Shown: piece by piece, positions 6,945 to 15,656 of the stretch
How positions within the stretch are numbered: position 1 is the first letter of the stretch
Layout: every line of letters starts with the position of its first letter
Origin: Pseudomonas sp. ATCC PTA-122608
GTDB taxonomy: Bacteria > Pseudomonadota > Gammaproteobacteria > Pseudomonadales > Pseudomonadaceae
Assembly (NCBI RefSeq): GCF_001952855.1
Contig: NZ_LPNO01000013.1
Location: 394,521-458,520 of the forward strand
Length of the DNA: 64,000 nt
Direction: 5' to 3'
Made by a program: the position numbers and the translations under genes
The notes under the pieces: model-generated
Told to the model about the DNA's origin: nothing
What the model saw: only the letters and a program-made list of their open reading frames with translations
Databases searched by the model: none

Positions 6945-8291
6945 TCAATCCCCCGCATTGGCATACAAATAATCCGTCGCCAACGAAGCCAACGTCCTAA
7001 CCCCAACCACCAGCGCCGACTCATCCACAAAGAACCCCGGATTATGATTGGGCGCCGCCTTACTCATATCCTGATCCCTCGGCGTCACCCCCAAAAAGAC
7101 AAACAACCCCGGCGCCTCCTTGGCATAAAACGAGAAGTCCTCAGCACCACCTACGAGCGGGGCGTTGACCACATCACCCTTCGCCGCCCAACGCAAACTC
7201 GGCAGCATCTTCTCGGTCAACGCCGGGTTATTGATGGTCGGATCATACTTCTCAATAATCGTAACCTCAGCCTTCGCCCCACCACTCTCGGCGATTTTCT
7301 CGACGGTCTGCCGCACATCCGCATGCAGCTTCTGGCGAATGCCATAGTCGTAAGAGCGAATGGTCCCACTCATATCCACCGACTCAGGAATGATGTTGTA
7401 CCGCGTCCCCCCGTTGATGGTGCCAATACTCACCACCGCCGGAAACGAAGAAATGTCGGTACGCCGACTCACCACCGTCTGCAACCCAACGATGGCCTGC
7501 GCCCCCACGGTAATCGGATCAATCCCGTCCCACGGCCGCCCCGCATGGGTCTGCTTGCCCAGGATCTTGATCCGCAGGTCATCCGAACTCGCCAGGGTAG
7601 GCCCCGGCCGATACGCGATCTGCCCCGCAGGCACACCCGCCCAGACGTGCACCCCAAATACCGCATCCGGCTTGGGCGATTTCATCACCCCCTCCTGCAC
7701 CATCATCTTCGCGCCCCAGGTGTTCTTGCCATCGGGGATAAAGTCGCTCGGGCCTTCTTCAGCCGGCTGGAAATAAAACACCACGGTACCCGGCAGACGA
7801 TCACGCATGCCGGTCAGGATTTTCGCCGTGCTCAGCAGGATGGCCGTGTGGGCGTCGTGGCCACAGGCGTGCATCACGTCGACTTCTTTGTCGAGGTACA
7901 CGCCCTTGGCCTTCGAGGCAAAGGGCAGGCCGGACACTTCCTTGACCGGCAGCGCGTCCATGTCAGCGCGCAAGGCGACGGTCGGGCCGGGCAGGGCGCC
8001 GTTGAGGATCGCGACGACACCCGTGCGAGCGACGCCGGTCTTGACCTCCAGCCCCATCTCCCGCAATTGCTTGGCCACCAGTTCTGCGGTGCGCTTTTCG
8101 GTGTTGCCCAGTTCAGGATGGGCGTGGATGTCGCGCCGGGTCTCCAGCAAGGCCGGTTCCAGCACTTTCGCCTGGGCGGCGATTTCTTCGCGGGCACTGT
8201 CCTGGCCGCTGCTGGCGGCGATGACCGCGCTGCTGGCGACACCGCACAGCAGGCCGAGTACCCATTGATGTGTAAGACCGGTCAAACGCAT
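6945..8291 (-). CDS. secreted M20-family amidohydrolase
   Basis: A 448-residue metallo-amidohydrolase of the M20D type (IAA-amino-acid hydrolase/hippuricase/carboxypeptidase group). An N-terminal signal-like segment (WVLGLLCGVASSAVIAASS) implies export to the periplasm. Family motifs are clear: DIHAHPELG (about 54-62), ALRADMDALPV (about 107-117), MHACGHDAHTA (about 139-149), EEGPSD (about 179) and a late metal-binding segment with GGAEDFSFY (about 390-400). GGAGAG precedes the ATG with good spacing. It is apparently monocistronic, convergent with the UTRA regulator gene across element A. It would hydrolyse an N-acyl or amide bond of a small substrate; the exact substrate is unknown. Confidence 0.87.
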   Translation of the reverse strand: MRLTGLTHQWVLGLLCGVASSAVIAASSGQDSAREEIAAQAKVLEPALLETRRDIHAHPELGNTEKRTAELVAKQLREMGLEVKTGVARTGVVAILNGALPGPTVALRADMDALPVKEVSGLPFASKAKGVYLDKEVDVMHACGHDAHTAILLSTAKILTGMRDRLPGTVVFYFQPAEEGPSDFIPDGKNTWGAKMMVQEGVMKSPKPDAVFGVHVWAGVPAGQIAYRPGPTLASSDDLRIKILGKQTHAGRPWDGIDPITVGAQAIVGLQTVVSRRTDISSFPAVVSIGTINGGTRYNIIPESVDMSGTIRSYDYGIRQKLHADVRQTVEKIAESGGAKAEVTIIEKYDPTINNPALTEKMLPSLRWAAKGDVVNAPLVGGAEDFSFYAKEAPGLFVFLGVTPRDQDMSKAAPNHNPGFFVDESALVVGVRTLASLATDYLYANAGD

Positions 8292-8342
8292 AAGGACTCT
8301 CCATGATTATTGTTGTTGATCCTGACGTCGTCCGGGCCGCGC

Positions 8343-10502
8343 TTATTCTTTCTCCTGCACGCCTCCGGCCGCCGTCACCACTTGCACGCTCAAGCGCGGG
8401 GTGGCCAGGTCCAGCCCGGCTTCGTCGAGGTGACGCTTGAGCGACAAGTTGAACGCCCGCGAAACCTCCCACTGCTTGATCGGCGCGGTCTTGAAGCGGG
8501 CGCGAAGAATCGCACTGCCGGACTCGAAACTTTCTACACCCTGAATCTCCAGCGGCGACCAGATATTGCGCCGCTGCAACGGGTCGTTGCGCATCTTCTG
8601 CCCGACGTCGCGCATCAGCTTGATGGCGTCGTCGATTTCCATGTTGTACGGAATCGCCACCCGGAAGATCGCGTAGCCGAATTCCCGGGAGTAGTTCTTG
8701 ATGCTTTTGATCTCACTGAACGGGATCGTATGCACGATCCCGTCGATGTCCCGCAGGCGCACCGTACGGATGGTCAAGCCTTCGACCGTACCCAGGTGAC
8801 CGCCGACATCCACATAGTCATCGATCGCCAAGGAGTCTTCGATAATGATGAACAGGCCGGTGATCAAATCCGCCACCAACGACTGTGCACCAAAACCGAT
8901 GGCCAAACCGATCACACCGGCACCGGCCAGCAGTGGTGTGACGTTCATGCCCATGTTCGCCAGGGCGACGATGGCGGCAATGATGAAGATGGTCACGAAC
9001 AGCACGTTGCGAATCAACGGCATCATCGTCTGCGCACGCGCATTGGCCAGGCCTTTGCGCGAGCGGGTGAGGGCGTGGTGGATGGCGGTGTCGCTGAGGA
9101 TCCAGATCAGCCAGGCGAACAATAACGTGCCGGCAAGACCGAACAGCTTGACGCTGATTTCATGGCCGTCGCCTTCAGTAAAGCGAATCAGCGACAGCCC
9201 CCAGACCCGCAGGCCCAGTTCGATAAACACCAGCCACACCACCAGGTGGGCGAGGGTGTAGACGAAACTTTTCAGGCGATCGGAGTACAGCGCATGGCGC
9301 TTGTGCCCACGCTGAGGCTTGAGTGAATGACGGCGCACCAGGCCGTTGATCACCATGCACAGCACCAGCAACACCGTGCACAACAGTGATTGGCGCAGGG
9401 CGGTGCTGGTGTCGCCGGCGGAGACGAAAGTGGCGAACAGCGAGATGCCCACCAGCAGCAACGCCGGCAGGTACCAGAACGTGCCGACGATTTCGATGGT
9501 GTCGCTCAGGGCGCGGCGGGTCAGGCGGCGGGACAGCGGCTGGTTGCGGATCAGGTGCGCAATGGGCCGACGGAAACGCAGGATGAACACGCCGGTGGAC
9601 AGCGCGGCCATGACATTGGCGATGGTCGCGGCGACATGGGACAAATGCTGGCCCAGGCTCTCGGCCAGGCGCGGGTCGCTGACGGCTTCGCCAAAGGCGG
9701 CAAAGCTGCCGATCAGCCACAACGGGCGAAAGGCCTGGTGGCGCAGGATATACAAGGCGCGGTGGCGGTGCGGGCCATCCAGCACGGAAAACGCGACCAC
9801 GCAGATCGCCGAGAAGCAGGTGCCCACTACCAGCGCGTAGGCCAGCACCATCGCCAGGGATTTGCCCAGGGACGAGGGCAGCGCGTAGCTCATGTAGACG
9901 GTGATTACCAACGCGATCAGCCATGGCCCGAGCTTGCGCAGGGCGAAGCGCAACAGGTCCCAGGTCTTGGGGTGTTGGGGCAGTTCTTCGGTCAGGCCGA
10001 AGCGCTCGCGCACTCGGTGGCTGAGCCAGATCAGCACGGCGGCCAGCAGGCTCCAGAGCATCAGGATCATGGCAAACGCAAAGATGATCGGCAGCCATTC
10101 GCTGGCCGGCAGCATCAATGCAGTGAGTTCATCCTTGGCCAGGTCAAACTCGTTGGACCAGCGATTGATCGGGCTGTCGGCGCCGGAGAACTGTTGCTCC
10201 AGACTGGACAGGGTGCCGCCGATCAAACCGAGTACACCCAATTCGGCGGCGGGCTGGGCTTTTTGTGTGGTTTCCCGGAGCTTTTTCAGGTCGCTCAGCA
10301 GCTTGGTGCGCTGCTGGTCGTTTTCCAGGGTCTTGATCACCTCGTCCAGGGACTGGCCCAACGGGACGTCGGCTTGCGGTTGGGTTTTGTTAGTGCTGCC
10401 CAGCAGTCCCGGCAGGCCCACGGCGTGGGCAGGCGCCATGGGCAGCAAAGTCAGCAGGCAGAAAAGCAGGCAACAGGGCAGGGCAAACAGACGGGCAAGC
10501 AC
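8343..10502 (-). CDS. large MscS-family mechanosensitive channel (YbiO-like)
   Basis: A 719-residue membrane protein with a GTG start. It has a signal peptide (LLFCLLTLLPMAPAHA), a predicted periplasmic coiled region (about 45-110), many transmembrane segments, then the MscS core from about residue 500 (TPLLAGAGVIGLAIGFGAQSL, the glycine/alanine-rich pore helix). The beta domain IIIEDSLAIDDYVDVGGHLG and the C-terminal alpha/beta part follow. The length fits the long MscS paralogues of the YbiO type rather than the 280-residue MscS. It should act as a tension-gated osmotic safety valve in the inner membrane. It lies 51 bp upstream of the amidohydrolase gene on the same strand, with no shared function apparent. 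Confidence 0.88.
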   Translation of the reverse strand: MLARLFALPCCLLFCLLTLLPMAPAHAVGLPGLLGSTNKTQPQADVPLGQSLDEVIKTLENDQQRTKLLSDLKKLRETTQKAQPAAELGVLGLIGGTLSSLEQQFSGADSPINRWSNEFDLAKDELTALMLPASEWLPIIFAFAMILMLWSLLAAVLIWLSHRVRERFGLTEELPQHPKTWDLLRFALRKLGPWLIALVITVYMSYALPSSLGKSLAMVLAYALVVGTCFSAICVVAFSVLDGPHRHRALYILRHQAFRPLWLIGSFAAFGEAVSDPRLAESLGQHLSHVAATIANVMAALSTGVFILRFRRPIAHLIRNQPLSRRLTRRALSDTIEIVGTFWYLPALLLVGISLFATFVSAGDTSTALRQSLLCTVLLVLCMVINGLVRRHSLKPQRGHKRHALYSDRLKSFVYTLAHLVVWLVFIELGLRVWGLSLIRFTEGDGHEISVKLFGLAGTLLFAWLIWILSDTAIHHALTRSRKGLANARAQTMMPLIRNVLFVTIFIIAAIVALANMGMNVTPLLAGAGVIGLAIGFGAQSLVADLITGLFIIIEDSLAIDDYVDVGGHLGTVEGLTIRTVRLRDIDGIVHTIPFSEIKSIKNYSREFGYAIFRVAIPYNMEIDDAIKLMRDVGQKMRNDPLQRRNIWSPLEIQGVESFESGSAILRARFKTAPIKQWEVSRAFNLSLKRHLDEAGLDLATPRLSVQVVTAAGGVQEKE

Positions 10503-10574
10503 GAGGCGGTCAACCTTAAAAACGACGAATTGGCCGAGTGTACGAGGCCGTCATGTGCAATGCGAGTGAGATTG

Positions 10575-10751
10575 TCATTCCGCGAGTTTGGCGAGGATCT
10601 TGTAAACCACGGTGCCGAGGATCAGCAGCATGCCGATCCACATGCCGAATACGCCGATGGCTTTGTCGCGAAAGTTGAAGCCTACGGCCAGGAGAATCAT
10701 GCCGGTCAGGATCGGGATGAGCATGGAGTGGAAGGCGGACATGGTGATCAT
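10575..10751 (-). CDS. small membrane protein of unknown function
   Basis: A 58-residue frame reading MITMSAFHSMLIPILTGMIL...; an internal ATG at 10742 gives 55 residues. AAGG lies about 10 nt before the first ATG. It has two hydrophobic helices (about 8-23 and 33-53) joined by a short NFRDKAIG loop, so a two-span inner-membrane protein is predicted. It sits just upstream of the channel gene on the same strand, with 72 bp between. I do not recognise a family. Confidence 0.6.
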   Translation of the reverse strand: MITMSAFHSMLIPILTGMILLAVGFNFRDKAIGVFGMWIGMLLILGTVVYKILAKLAE

Positions 10752-10926
10752 GGTGCGACGGCCTTGTCGGATGAGAATGGGTGCAAGTCTAGGCGGATTT
10801 CGCGAAATGCGAGTTGATCCGTGTCAGAAACGCCACAAACCCCGGTTAATTTCCAAAGCCAATGGCTTTTTTTCGATTGGCCACGGTCAACATCCCCAGG
10901 AAACTTAAACCCAGGAGCATTCATCC

Positions 10927-11829
10927 ATGAGCACACCCAAGGCACTGTTGATTCTGCACGGCAAGCAAGCCCTCAACGAAGAGGTGCGGGCGGCAGTGCA
11001 GGGCAAGCGCGAGCAGGGTTGGGAGTTGGCCGTGCGGGTGACGTGGGAGGGCGGCGATGCCCAGCGGTTTGTCGATCAGGCCCTCGCCGATGGCTACACG
11101 CGGCTGATTGCCGGCGGCGGTGACGGTACGCTGCGGGATGTGGCCGAGGCCATGGCCCGGGCCAAGACTGAGGCCAGCCTGGTGCTGATGCCCCTCGGCA
11201 CCGCCAACGATTTTGCCCGTGCCGCCGGTGTGCCGCTGGAGCCTGAGCAGGCGTTGGACCTGCTGGACGTGCCGGCCCGTGCCATCGACCTGGGCGAAGT
11301 GGGTGGGCAGATCTTCCTTAACATGGCCACCGGCGGATTTGGCAGCCAAGTCACCGCCAACACCTCCGAAGACCTGAAGAAGGTCCTCGGCGGCGCAGCG
11401 TATCTGTTTACCGGCCTGTCACGTTTCAGCGAGTTGCGTGCGGCCTACGGTGAATTGCAGGGCCCCGACTTCCACTGGCGCGGCGAGCTGCTGGCCTTGG
11501 GCATCGGCAATGGGCGCCAGGCCGGCGGCGGACATGTGCTGTGCCCCGATGCCCTGGCCGATGATGGTTTGCTGGATATCAGCATTCTGCCGGCGCCTCA
11601 GGAAGTGGTCGGCACCCTGCGTAGCCTGATGACGGACGGCTGGGGCCTGGACAACATGTTTGTGCGGGCGCGTTTGCCGTGGGTCGAAATCAAGGTGGCC
11701 GAAGGGCTGGCGATCAATCTGGACGGCGAGCCGCTCCAGGGTGATGACTTGCACTTTTCGGCCTTGCCCCAGGCGCTACGGGTGCATTTGCCGGCGGATT
11801 CGCCGTTGCTGACTAATCGTCCAGACTGA
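10927..11829 (+). CDS. yegS: lipid kinase YegS
   Basis: A 300-residue diacylglycerol-kinase-like lipid kinase. The nucleotide-binding motif AGGGDGTLRDVAEAM (about residues 62-76) and the PLGTANDFAR motif (about 92-101) identify the DAGK catalytic family. The all-beta second domain (GNGRQAGGG, LDGEPLQGD) is as in YegS. AGGAG lies ahead of the ATG at proper spacing. It phosphorylates a lipid such as phosphatidylglycerol at the inner membrane; the physiological role is uncertain. The 3' end overlaps the convergent response-regulator gene by 17 bp. Confidence 0.9.
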   Translation: MSTPKALLILHGKQALNEEVRAAVQGKREQGWELAVRVTWEGGDAQRFVDQALADGYTRLIAGGGDGTLRDVAEAMARAKTEASLVLMPLGTANDFARAAGVPLEPEQALDLLDVPARAIDLGEVGGQIFLNMATGGFGSQVTANTSEDLKKVLGGAAYLFTGLSRFSELRAAYGELQGPDFHWRGELLALGIGNGRQAGGGHVLCPDALADDGLLDISILPAPQEVVGTLRSLMTDGWGLDNMFVRARLPWVEIKVAEGLAINLDGEPLQGDDLHFSALPQALRVHLPADSPLLTNRPD

Positions 11830-12472
11830 TGATCTGTTCGCGCACCGCGAACAACACCAGGCCCGCCACATCGAAAATCTGCAAGCGCTTCATGATTTGC
11901 GAGCGGTGGGCTTCTACGGTCTTGATGCTCAAGCCCAGGCCATTGGCGATTTCCCGGGTGGACTTGCCGCGCACGATCAAGCGCAGGATTTCCAGTTGGC
12001 GCGCGGTCAGGTTGTGGCTGTGGGGCGGTGGATTGGCCTGGGCCTGATTGCGGATCAGCGCCTGGTTGATCACCGTGTGGGCGATGGCCGGGCTCAGGTA
12101 GCGTTCGTTGTTGCGCAAGGCCAGCAGCGCGTGCTCCAGCTCATTGGCGGTGGTGTCCTTGAGCAGGTAGCCATGGGCGCCGGACTCCAGGGCGCACATG
12201 ATCAGTTCCGGGTCGGTGTGCATCGAGAGGATCAGCACTTTGCTCTTCGGATAGGCCTGCCTGAGGTCCTTCAAGGCATCGAGCCCGCCGGTGTGCTTCA
12301 TCGACAGGTCAAGCAGCACGATATCGGGTTGCAGCGCGTCGAATCGCTCCAGCAACTGGGCGCCGTCGCTCGCTTCGCCGATCACCGCGTAGCCGGGAAT
12401 ATCCATGACCAGCGCACGCACGCCGGCCCTGATCAGGGAGTGGTCATCCACCAGGAGTAAATTGCACGTCAC
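11813..12472 (-). CDS. NarL/FixJ-type response regulator
   Basis: A 219-residue regulator. The receiver domain has acidic residues Asp9-Asp10, phosphorylation site Asp55 (DIVLLDLSM) and the Lys in LLKDT. The C-terminal LuxR helix-turn-helix is visible at about 150-205 (LTARQLEILRLIVRGKSTREIA). The start is GTG and overlaps the stop of the kinase gene as GTGA, so the pair is translationally coupled. It should bind DNA as a dimer when phosphorylated by the neighbouring kinase. The stimulus and targets cannot be read from the sequence. Confidence 0.9.
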   Translation of the reverse strand: MTCNLLLVDDHSLIRAGVRALVMDIPGYAVIGEASDGAQLLERFDALQPDIVLLDLSMKHTGGLDALKDLRQAYPKSKVLILSMHTDPELIMCALESGAHGYLLKDTTANELEHALLALRNNERYLSPAIAHTVINQALIRNQAQANPPPHSHNLTARQLEILRLIVRGKSTREIANGLGLSIKTVEAHRSQIMKRLQIFDVAGLVLFAVREQIISLDD

Positions 12473-13362
12473 TCTAGAACCTTATGGGGGTTGGCCCGTT
12501 CGAGGGCGCGGGGCGCCCAGGGGAAAAGCGCTTCGATCCGTGTGCCAAAGCCTGGCTGGCTATTGACGGACAATGTGCCGCCCAGTTGATCAATCCGCTC
12601 GGACATCCCGGCCATGCCCCGCTGGCCTTCCTGGGCGGGGTTGATGGCGGGCGAGAAGCCCAGGCCGTCATCACTGATAAACAGTGAAAGGCCTTCGGGC
12701 AGGCGTTGCAGGCGTACCAGCAGGTTGCGTGCCTGGGCATGGCGCAGCATGTTGGTGACGGCTTCCTGAGTAATGCGAAAGGCAGCAACGGCCATTTCTT
12801 CCGGGATGCCGGTCAGCCGTTGATGGCATTCCAGGCTCCAGCTTACCTGGGTGTTTTCCAGAGTCTTGAGCAGGTGCGCCCGCAGGCTCGCCTCCAGCCC
12901 CAGGCTCGCCAACTGCCGGGGATTGAGGATGGCCGACACGTCCTGCACCTTGGCCAGTGTTTCGTTCAGGGTGTTGCACAGCACCGCACAATGCCCTTGC
13001 AGGTCTTCCGGCAGGCGGCGTTTGAGCCATTCACTTTGCAGCTTGGCGGCGGTCAACAGTTGGCCGATATCGTCGTGAAGTTCGCGGCTCAGGCGATGCC
13101 GTTCGTTCTCTTGGACCTGTAACAGACGTTCGGCCAGTTCCTGGGGCTGGAACTTGATGGACTTGCGTGAGCGCCACTGTTGCAGGCCCACCACCAACAG
13201 GGTGGCCAGGTTCAATAGCAGCAAGGCCAGAGGCAGATCGGCCGAGCGTGCATAAGCCCACAGGCTGAGCAGGCACGCGCACAGGCATAGCGCGAGGGTC
13301 ATCCTGCGTGCATTGCTTCGGGACACGGACCTTGCGATGAGTGACTTCAGGCTGGCGTACAT
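12469..13362 (-). CDS. HisKA_3-type sensor histidine kinase
   Basis: A 297-residue kinase. Two hydrophobic segments (about 21-37 and 43-60) anchor it in the membrane with almost no periplasmic loop, so sensing is probably intramembrane or cytoplasmic. The dimerisation/phosphoacceptor motif RHRLSRELHDDIGQ places the phosphorylated His at residue 96. The ATPase domain has the N box (EAVTNMLRHA), the G1 box (SDDGLGF) and a G2-like box (GMAGMSERI). No strong ribosome site is visible before the ATG. It forms an operon with the NarL-type regulator. Confidence 0.88.
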   Translation of the reverse strand: MYASLKSLIARSVSRSNARRMTLALCLCACLLSLWAYARSADLPLALLLLNLATLLVVGLQQWRSRKSIKFQPQELAERLLQVQENERHRLSRELHDDIGQLLTAAKLQSEWLKRRLPEDLQGHCAVLCNTLNETLAKVQDVSAILNPRQLASLGLEASLRAHLLKTLENTQVSWSLECHQRLTGIPEEMAVAAFRITQEAVTNMLRHAQARNLLVRLQRLPEGLSLFISDDGLGFSPAINPAQEGQRGMAGMSERIDQLGGTLSVNSQPGFGTRIEALFPWAPRALERANPHKVLE

Positions 13363-13683
13363 AGGAGGCGCATTTCACGTTTATATGCATCATGAAGTTG
13401 AGTCACTTCGAGCGGGGCATGGTACCACCACTATTACCGTTGGTCGCCTTTCGCCGAGCTTGATGAGGCGTATTAATCATGGCAGCGCCCCGGGAGGGAG
13501 TCCCGGAGTTCAAAGAGTGGGGGGAGTTGTATCATTGAAGTTGTTTTGTATCGGTATTGTCGTTAGTGGCTTATTGATATTTTTCTGCTAACGACGACGT
13601 CATGCATGATTAGTTGTGGCTGTCGTTTTTGGATAAGTCAGCAATTTAATGCGACATTTTTGTCGAGTAAATGAGAAGAAAAC
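13363..13683. other. AT-richer intergenic stretch
   Basis: About 320 bp between two minus-strand genes, visibly richer in A and T than its neighbours. It holds a small stem (CCGGGA/TCCCGG near 13490-13505) and a CGTTAG...CTAACG inverted repeat near 13561-13592. A 92-codon open frame crosses it on the plus strand, but it overlaps the kinase gene and has no family features. I see no convincing gene. Confidence 0.4.
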
Positions 13684-14133
13684 TCAAATCGCGTAAGGCC
13701 TGTGATGCTGTTGTGTGTAGCCAAAATTGCTTTGCGGGATGTGTTGAACGACGGTGGCAATCAGCACGTTTTGTTCGGTTTCATCCAGGCTGAGTTTGCC
13801 GGTTTTTGCGTCGATCAACTCCAGTTGCCAGGCCAGCAATGTGAGGCACGCATTCAGCGCATCCAGCGCCTGGTCATGCAGTTGCAGTGGGCTGGCGGCA
13901 TTGCTGATCAAGTACTGTACATGCCGGGAGAACTCGCCAATGGCCCGCAGGGCAAGGGCGTCGGATTTTTCGGCGAGCTTGATCAGGCTGCTTTTCATAC
14001 AGTCGATCGCGTCGCTGTCGTTTCGGATCAAATGCAGGTGGCTCAAGCACTCCTGGGACTTGGCCAGCAGCATTTCCGCCTCCAGGAGAAACTCGGGAAG
14101 TGCAAGTTGCCACTCTGTGCCGTCGTTCATCAT
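13684..14133 (-). CDS. HPt-like (CheA P1-like) protein lacking the phospho-histidine
   Basis: A 149-residue frame with a good ribosome site (GGAGA, then 5 nt) before tandem ATG codons at 14133 and 14130; an in-frame extension to 14175 looks non-native. The pattern FLLEAEMLLAKSQECLSHL, then a central helix, then LQLHDQALDALNACLTLLAW resembles a four-helix HPt/CheA-P1 bundle. Where HPt domains have HxxKG, this protein reads about SSLIKLAEK, so His appears replaced by Leu. If the fold call is right it cannot relay phosphate and might act as a binding or decoy module. It is divergent from cheV, which fits a chemotaxis or signalling link. The family assignment is my inference. Confidence 0.5.
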   Translation of the reverse strand: MMNDGTEWQLALPEFLLEAEMLLAKSQECLSHLHLIRNDSDAIDCMKSSLIKLAEKSDALALRAIGEFSRHVQYLISNAASPLQLHDQALDALNACLTLLAWQLELIDAKTGKLSLDETEQNVLIATVVQHIPQSNFGYTQQHHRPYAI

Positions 14134-14605
14134 GCAAGTCTCCAAAACATACGGTCGGATAATGAGATGTCGCACTGGGTGAATGGCTTCAAAGTACTGC
14201 TGAAATATGACGAATATCTGTAGGTTGCTTCCGACTTTCCAGTAGGACTTTTATTTGATTGATCGCCGCGATCGTTTGAACCCCCCTGATTGCTCAAGGG
14301 CATCCGCACAACTTCTTTGGTTGCCAAGACGTAAGTCTTAGGACGACCCGTGGGCCGTGGGCTTGCGATAGCCAACAAAAGCCTGACTCCATTCATGCAA
14401 TGAGAATGGCGTCACATTAATGGCTATTAGATATCGCGAATATCAGGTTGGTCCTGATTGTGGATAGGGGAATCCCTTACATAGGGGAACCTCGCGCTGA
14501 CTTTGCGGTCACGCGACGGCGGTGATGGGTGTTGTGTGGAAGCTGGCTCAGTAAAGCATGATGTCAGTGTGACATCAATGGATTTGCATGGCATTTTAAT
14601 GGGGG
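14134..14605. other. divergent intergenic region upstream of cheV
   Basis: About 470 bp between the HPt-like gene and the cheV promoter. It is relatively AT-rich, with small palindromes such as AAGACGTAAGTCTT near 14328. Plus- or minus-strand frames here lack ribosome sites and family features. A promoter for the HPt-like gene should lie here, but I cannot place it with confidence. Confidence 0.4.
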
Positions 14606-14632
14606 TCAAGGTCCGGCGTTTGCCGCCGATAA
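14606..14632 (+). promoter_or_regulatory. FliA (sigma-28) promoter of cheV
   Basis: TCAA at 14606-14609, exactly 15 bp, then GCCGATAA at 14625-14632. This is the flagellar sigma-28 pattern (TAAA-N15-GCCGATAA) with one mismatch in the -35 element and a perfect -10 element. It ends 49 bp before the cheV start. Confidence 0.85.
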
Positions 14633-14681
14633 CCTGCTTCAGTGACCAGCACTATCCATCCGCTAAACCCAGGAGTCTTTA

Positions 14682-15617
14682 ATGGCCGGCATTCTCGACA
14701 CGGTAGATCAACGCACACAATTGGTGGGTGAGAATCGCCTGGAGATCCTCATGTTTCGCCTGGCCGGGCGGCAGCTGTTCGCGATCAACGTGTTCAAGGT
14801 GCAGGAAGTGCTGCAACTGCCCAAGTTGACCCTGATGCCCCAGCGCCATCCGTTTGTCTGCGGCGTGGTCAACCTGCGTGGCCAGACGTTGCCGGTGATC
14901 GACCTGTCCCAGGCGATTGGCATGCGCCCGCTGATTCCGGGGCCCAACAGCACCATTATCGTCACCGAGTACAACCGTTCGGTGCAGGCATTCCTGGTGG
15001 GCGGTGTCGACCGCATCGTCAACATGAACTGGGAGGCGATCCTGCCACCCCCGGCGAGTGCCGGGCGCCAGCATTACCTGACGGCCATCAGCAAGGTCGA
15101 TGACCAGTTGGTGGAAATCATCGACGTGGAAAAAGTCCTCGCCGAAATCGTGCCCTACAACGCCAAGGTTTCCCGCGAGAAACTCGAAGACCCGGTACTG
15201 GAGCGCGCCCGCGGCCGCGAAGTGCTGCTGGTGGATGACTCCAACGTCGCCCTCTCGCAACTGCGTGACACCCTCGGCCAACTGGGGGTGAAGATGCACA
15301 TCGCCAGCGATGGCCTCAAGGCCCTGAACATGCTCAAGGGTTGGGCCGACAGCGGTCAGGTGATGACCGACAAGCTGTTGATGATCTTCACCGACGCCGA
15401 AATGCCCGAGATGGACGGCTACCGCCTGACCACCGAGATTCGCAACGACCCGCGCCTGCGTGGCCTGTACGTGGTGCTGCACACGTCGTTGTCCGGCAGC
15501 TTCAATGATTCGATGGTGAAGAAGGTCGGCTGCGACAACTTCCTCTCCAAGTTCCAGCCCGACAAGTTGGTGGACGTTGTGCGTCAGCGCCTGATGCTGG
15601 ACGAAGTACCGGCTTGA
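14682..15617 (+). CDS. cheV: chemotaxis coupling protein CheV
   Basis: A 311-residue CheW-receiver fusion. Residues about 18-160 form the CheW domain (VVNLRGQTLPVIDLSQAIG). Residues about 178-308 form a CheY-like receiver with acidic pocket Asp185/Asp186, phosphoacceptor Asp238 (FTDAEMPEMDGY) and the conserved Lys in FLSKF. AGGAG precedes the ATG. CheV couples chemoreceptors to CheA and can tune signalling when phosphorylated. The FliA promoter just upstream ties its expression to the flagellar late-gene programme. No other che gene is in the window, so it is an orphan copy. Confidence 0.94.
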   Translation: MAGILDTVDQRTQLVGENRLEILMFRLAGRQLFAINVFKVQEVLQLPKLTLMPQRHPFVCGVVNLRGQTLPVIDLSQAIGMRPLIPGPNSTIIVTEYNRSVQAFLVGGVDRIVNMNWEAILPPPASAGRQHYLTAISKVDDQLVEIIDVEKVLAEIVPYNAKVSREKLEDPVLERARGREVLLVDDSNVALSQLRDTLGQLGVKMHIASDGLKALNMLKGWADSGQVMTDKLLMIFTDAEMPEMDGYRLTTEIRNDPRLRGLYVVLHTSLSGSFNDSMVKKVGCDNFLSKFQPDKLVDVVRQRLMLDEVPA

Positions 15618-15656
15618 GCTTAGGGTGACGGCTTTGCCCCTCAGGAATGCAGGCCC

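Noticed and set aside
13313..13591. Plus-strand 92-codon frame between kinase and HPt-like genes
   Set aside because: It overlaps the kinase gene, has no ribosome site and its hydrophobic tail comes from AT-rich non-coding sequence.
14130..14396. Small minus-strand gene upstream of the HPt-like gene
   Set aside because: No ribosome site or family pattern; it overlaps the start region of a better-supported gene.
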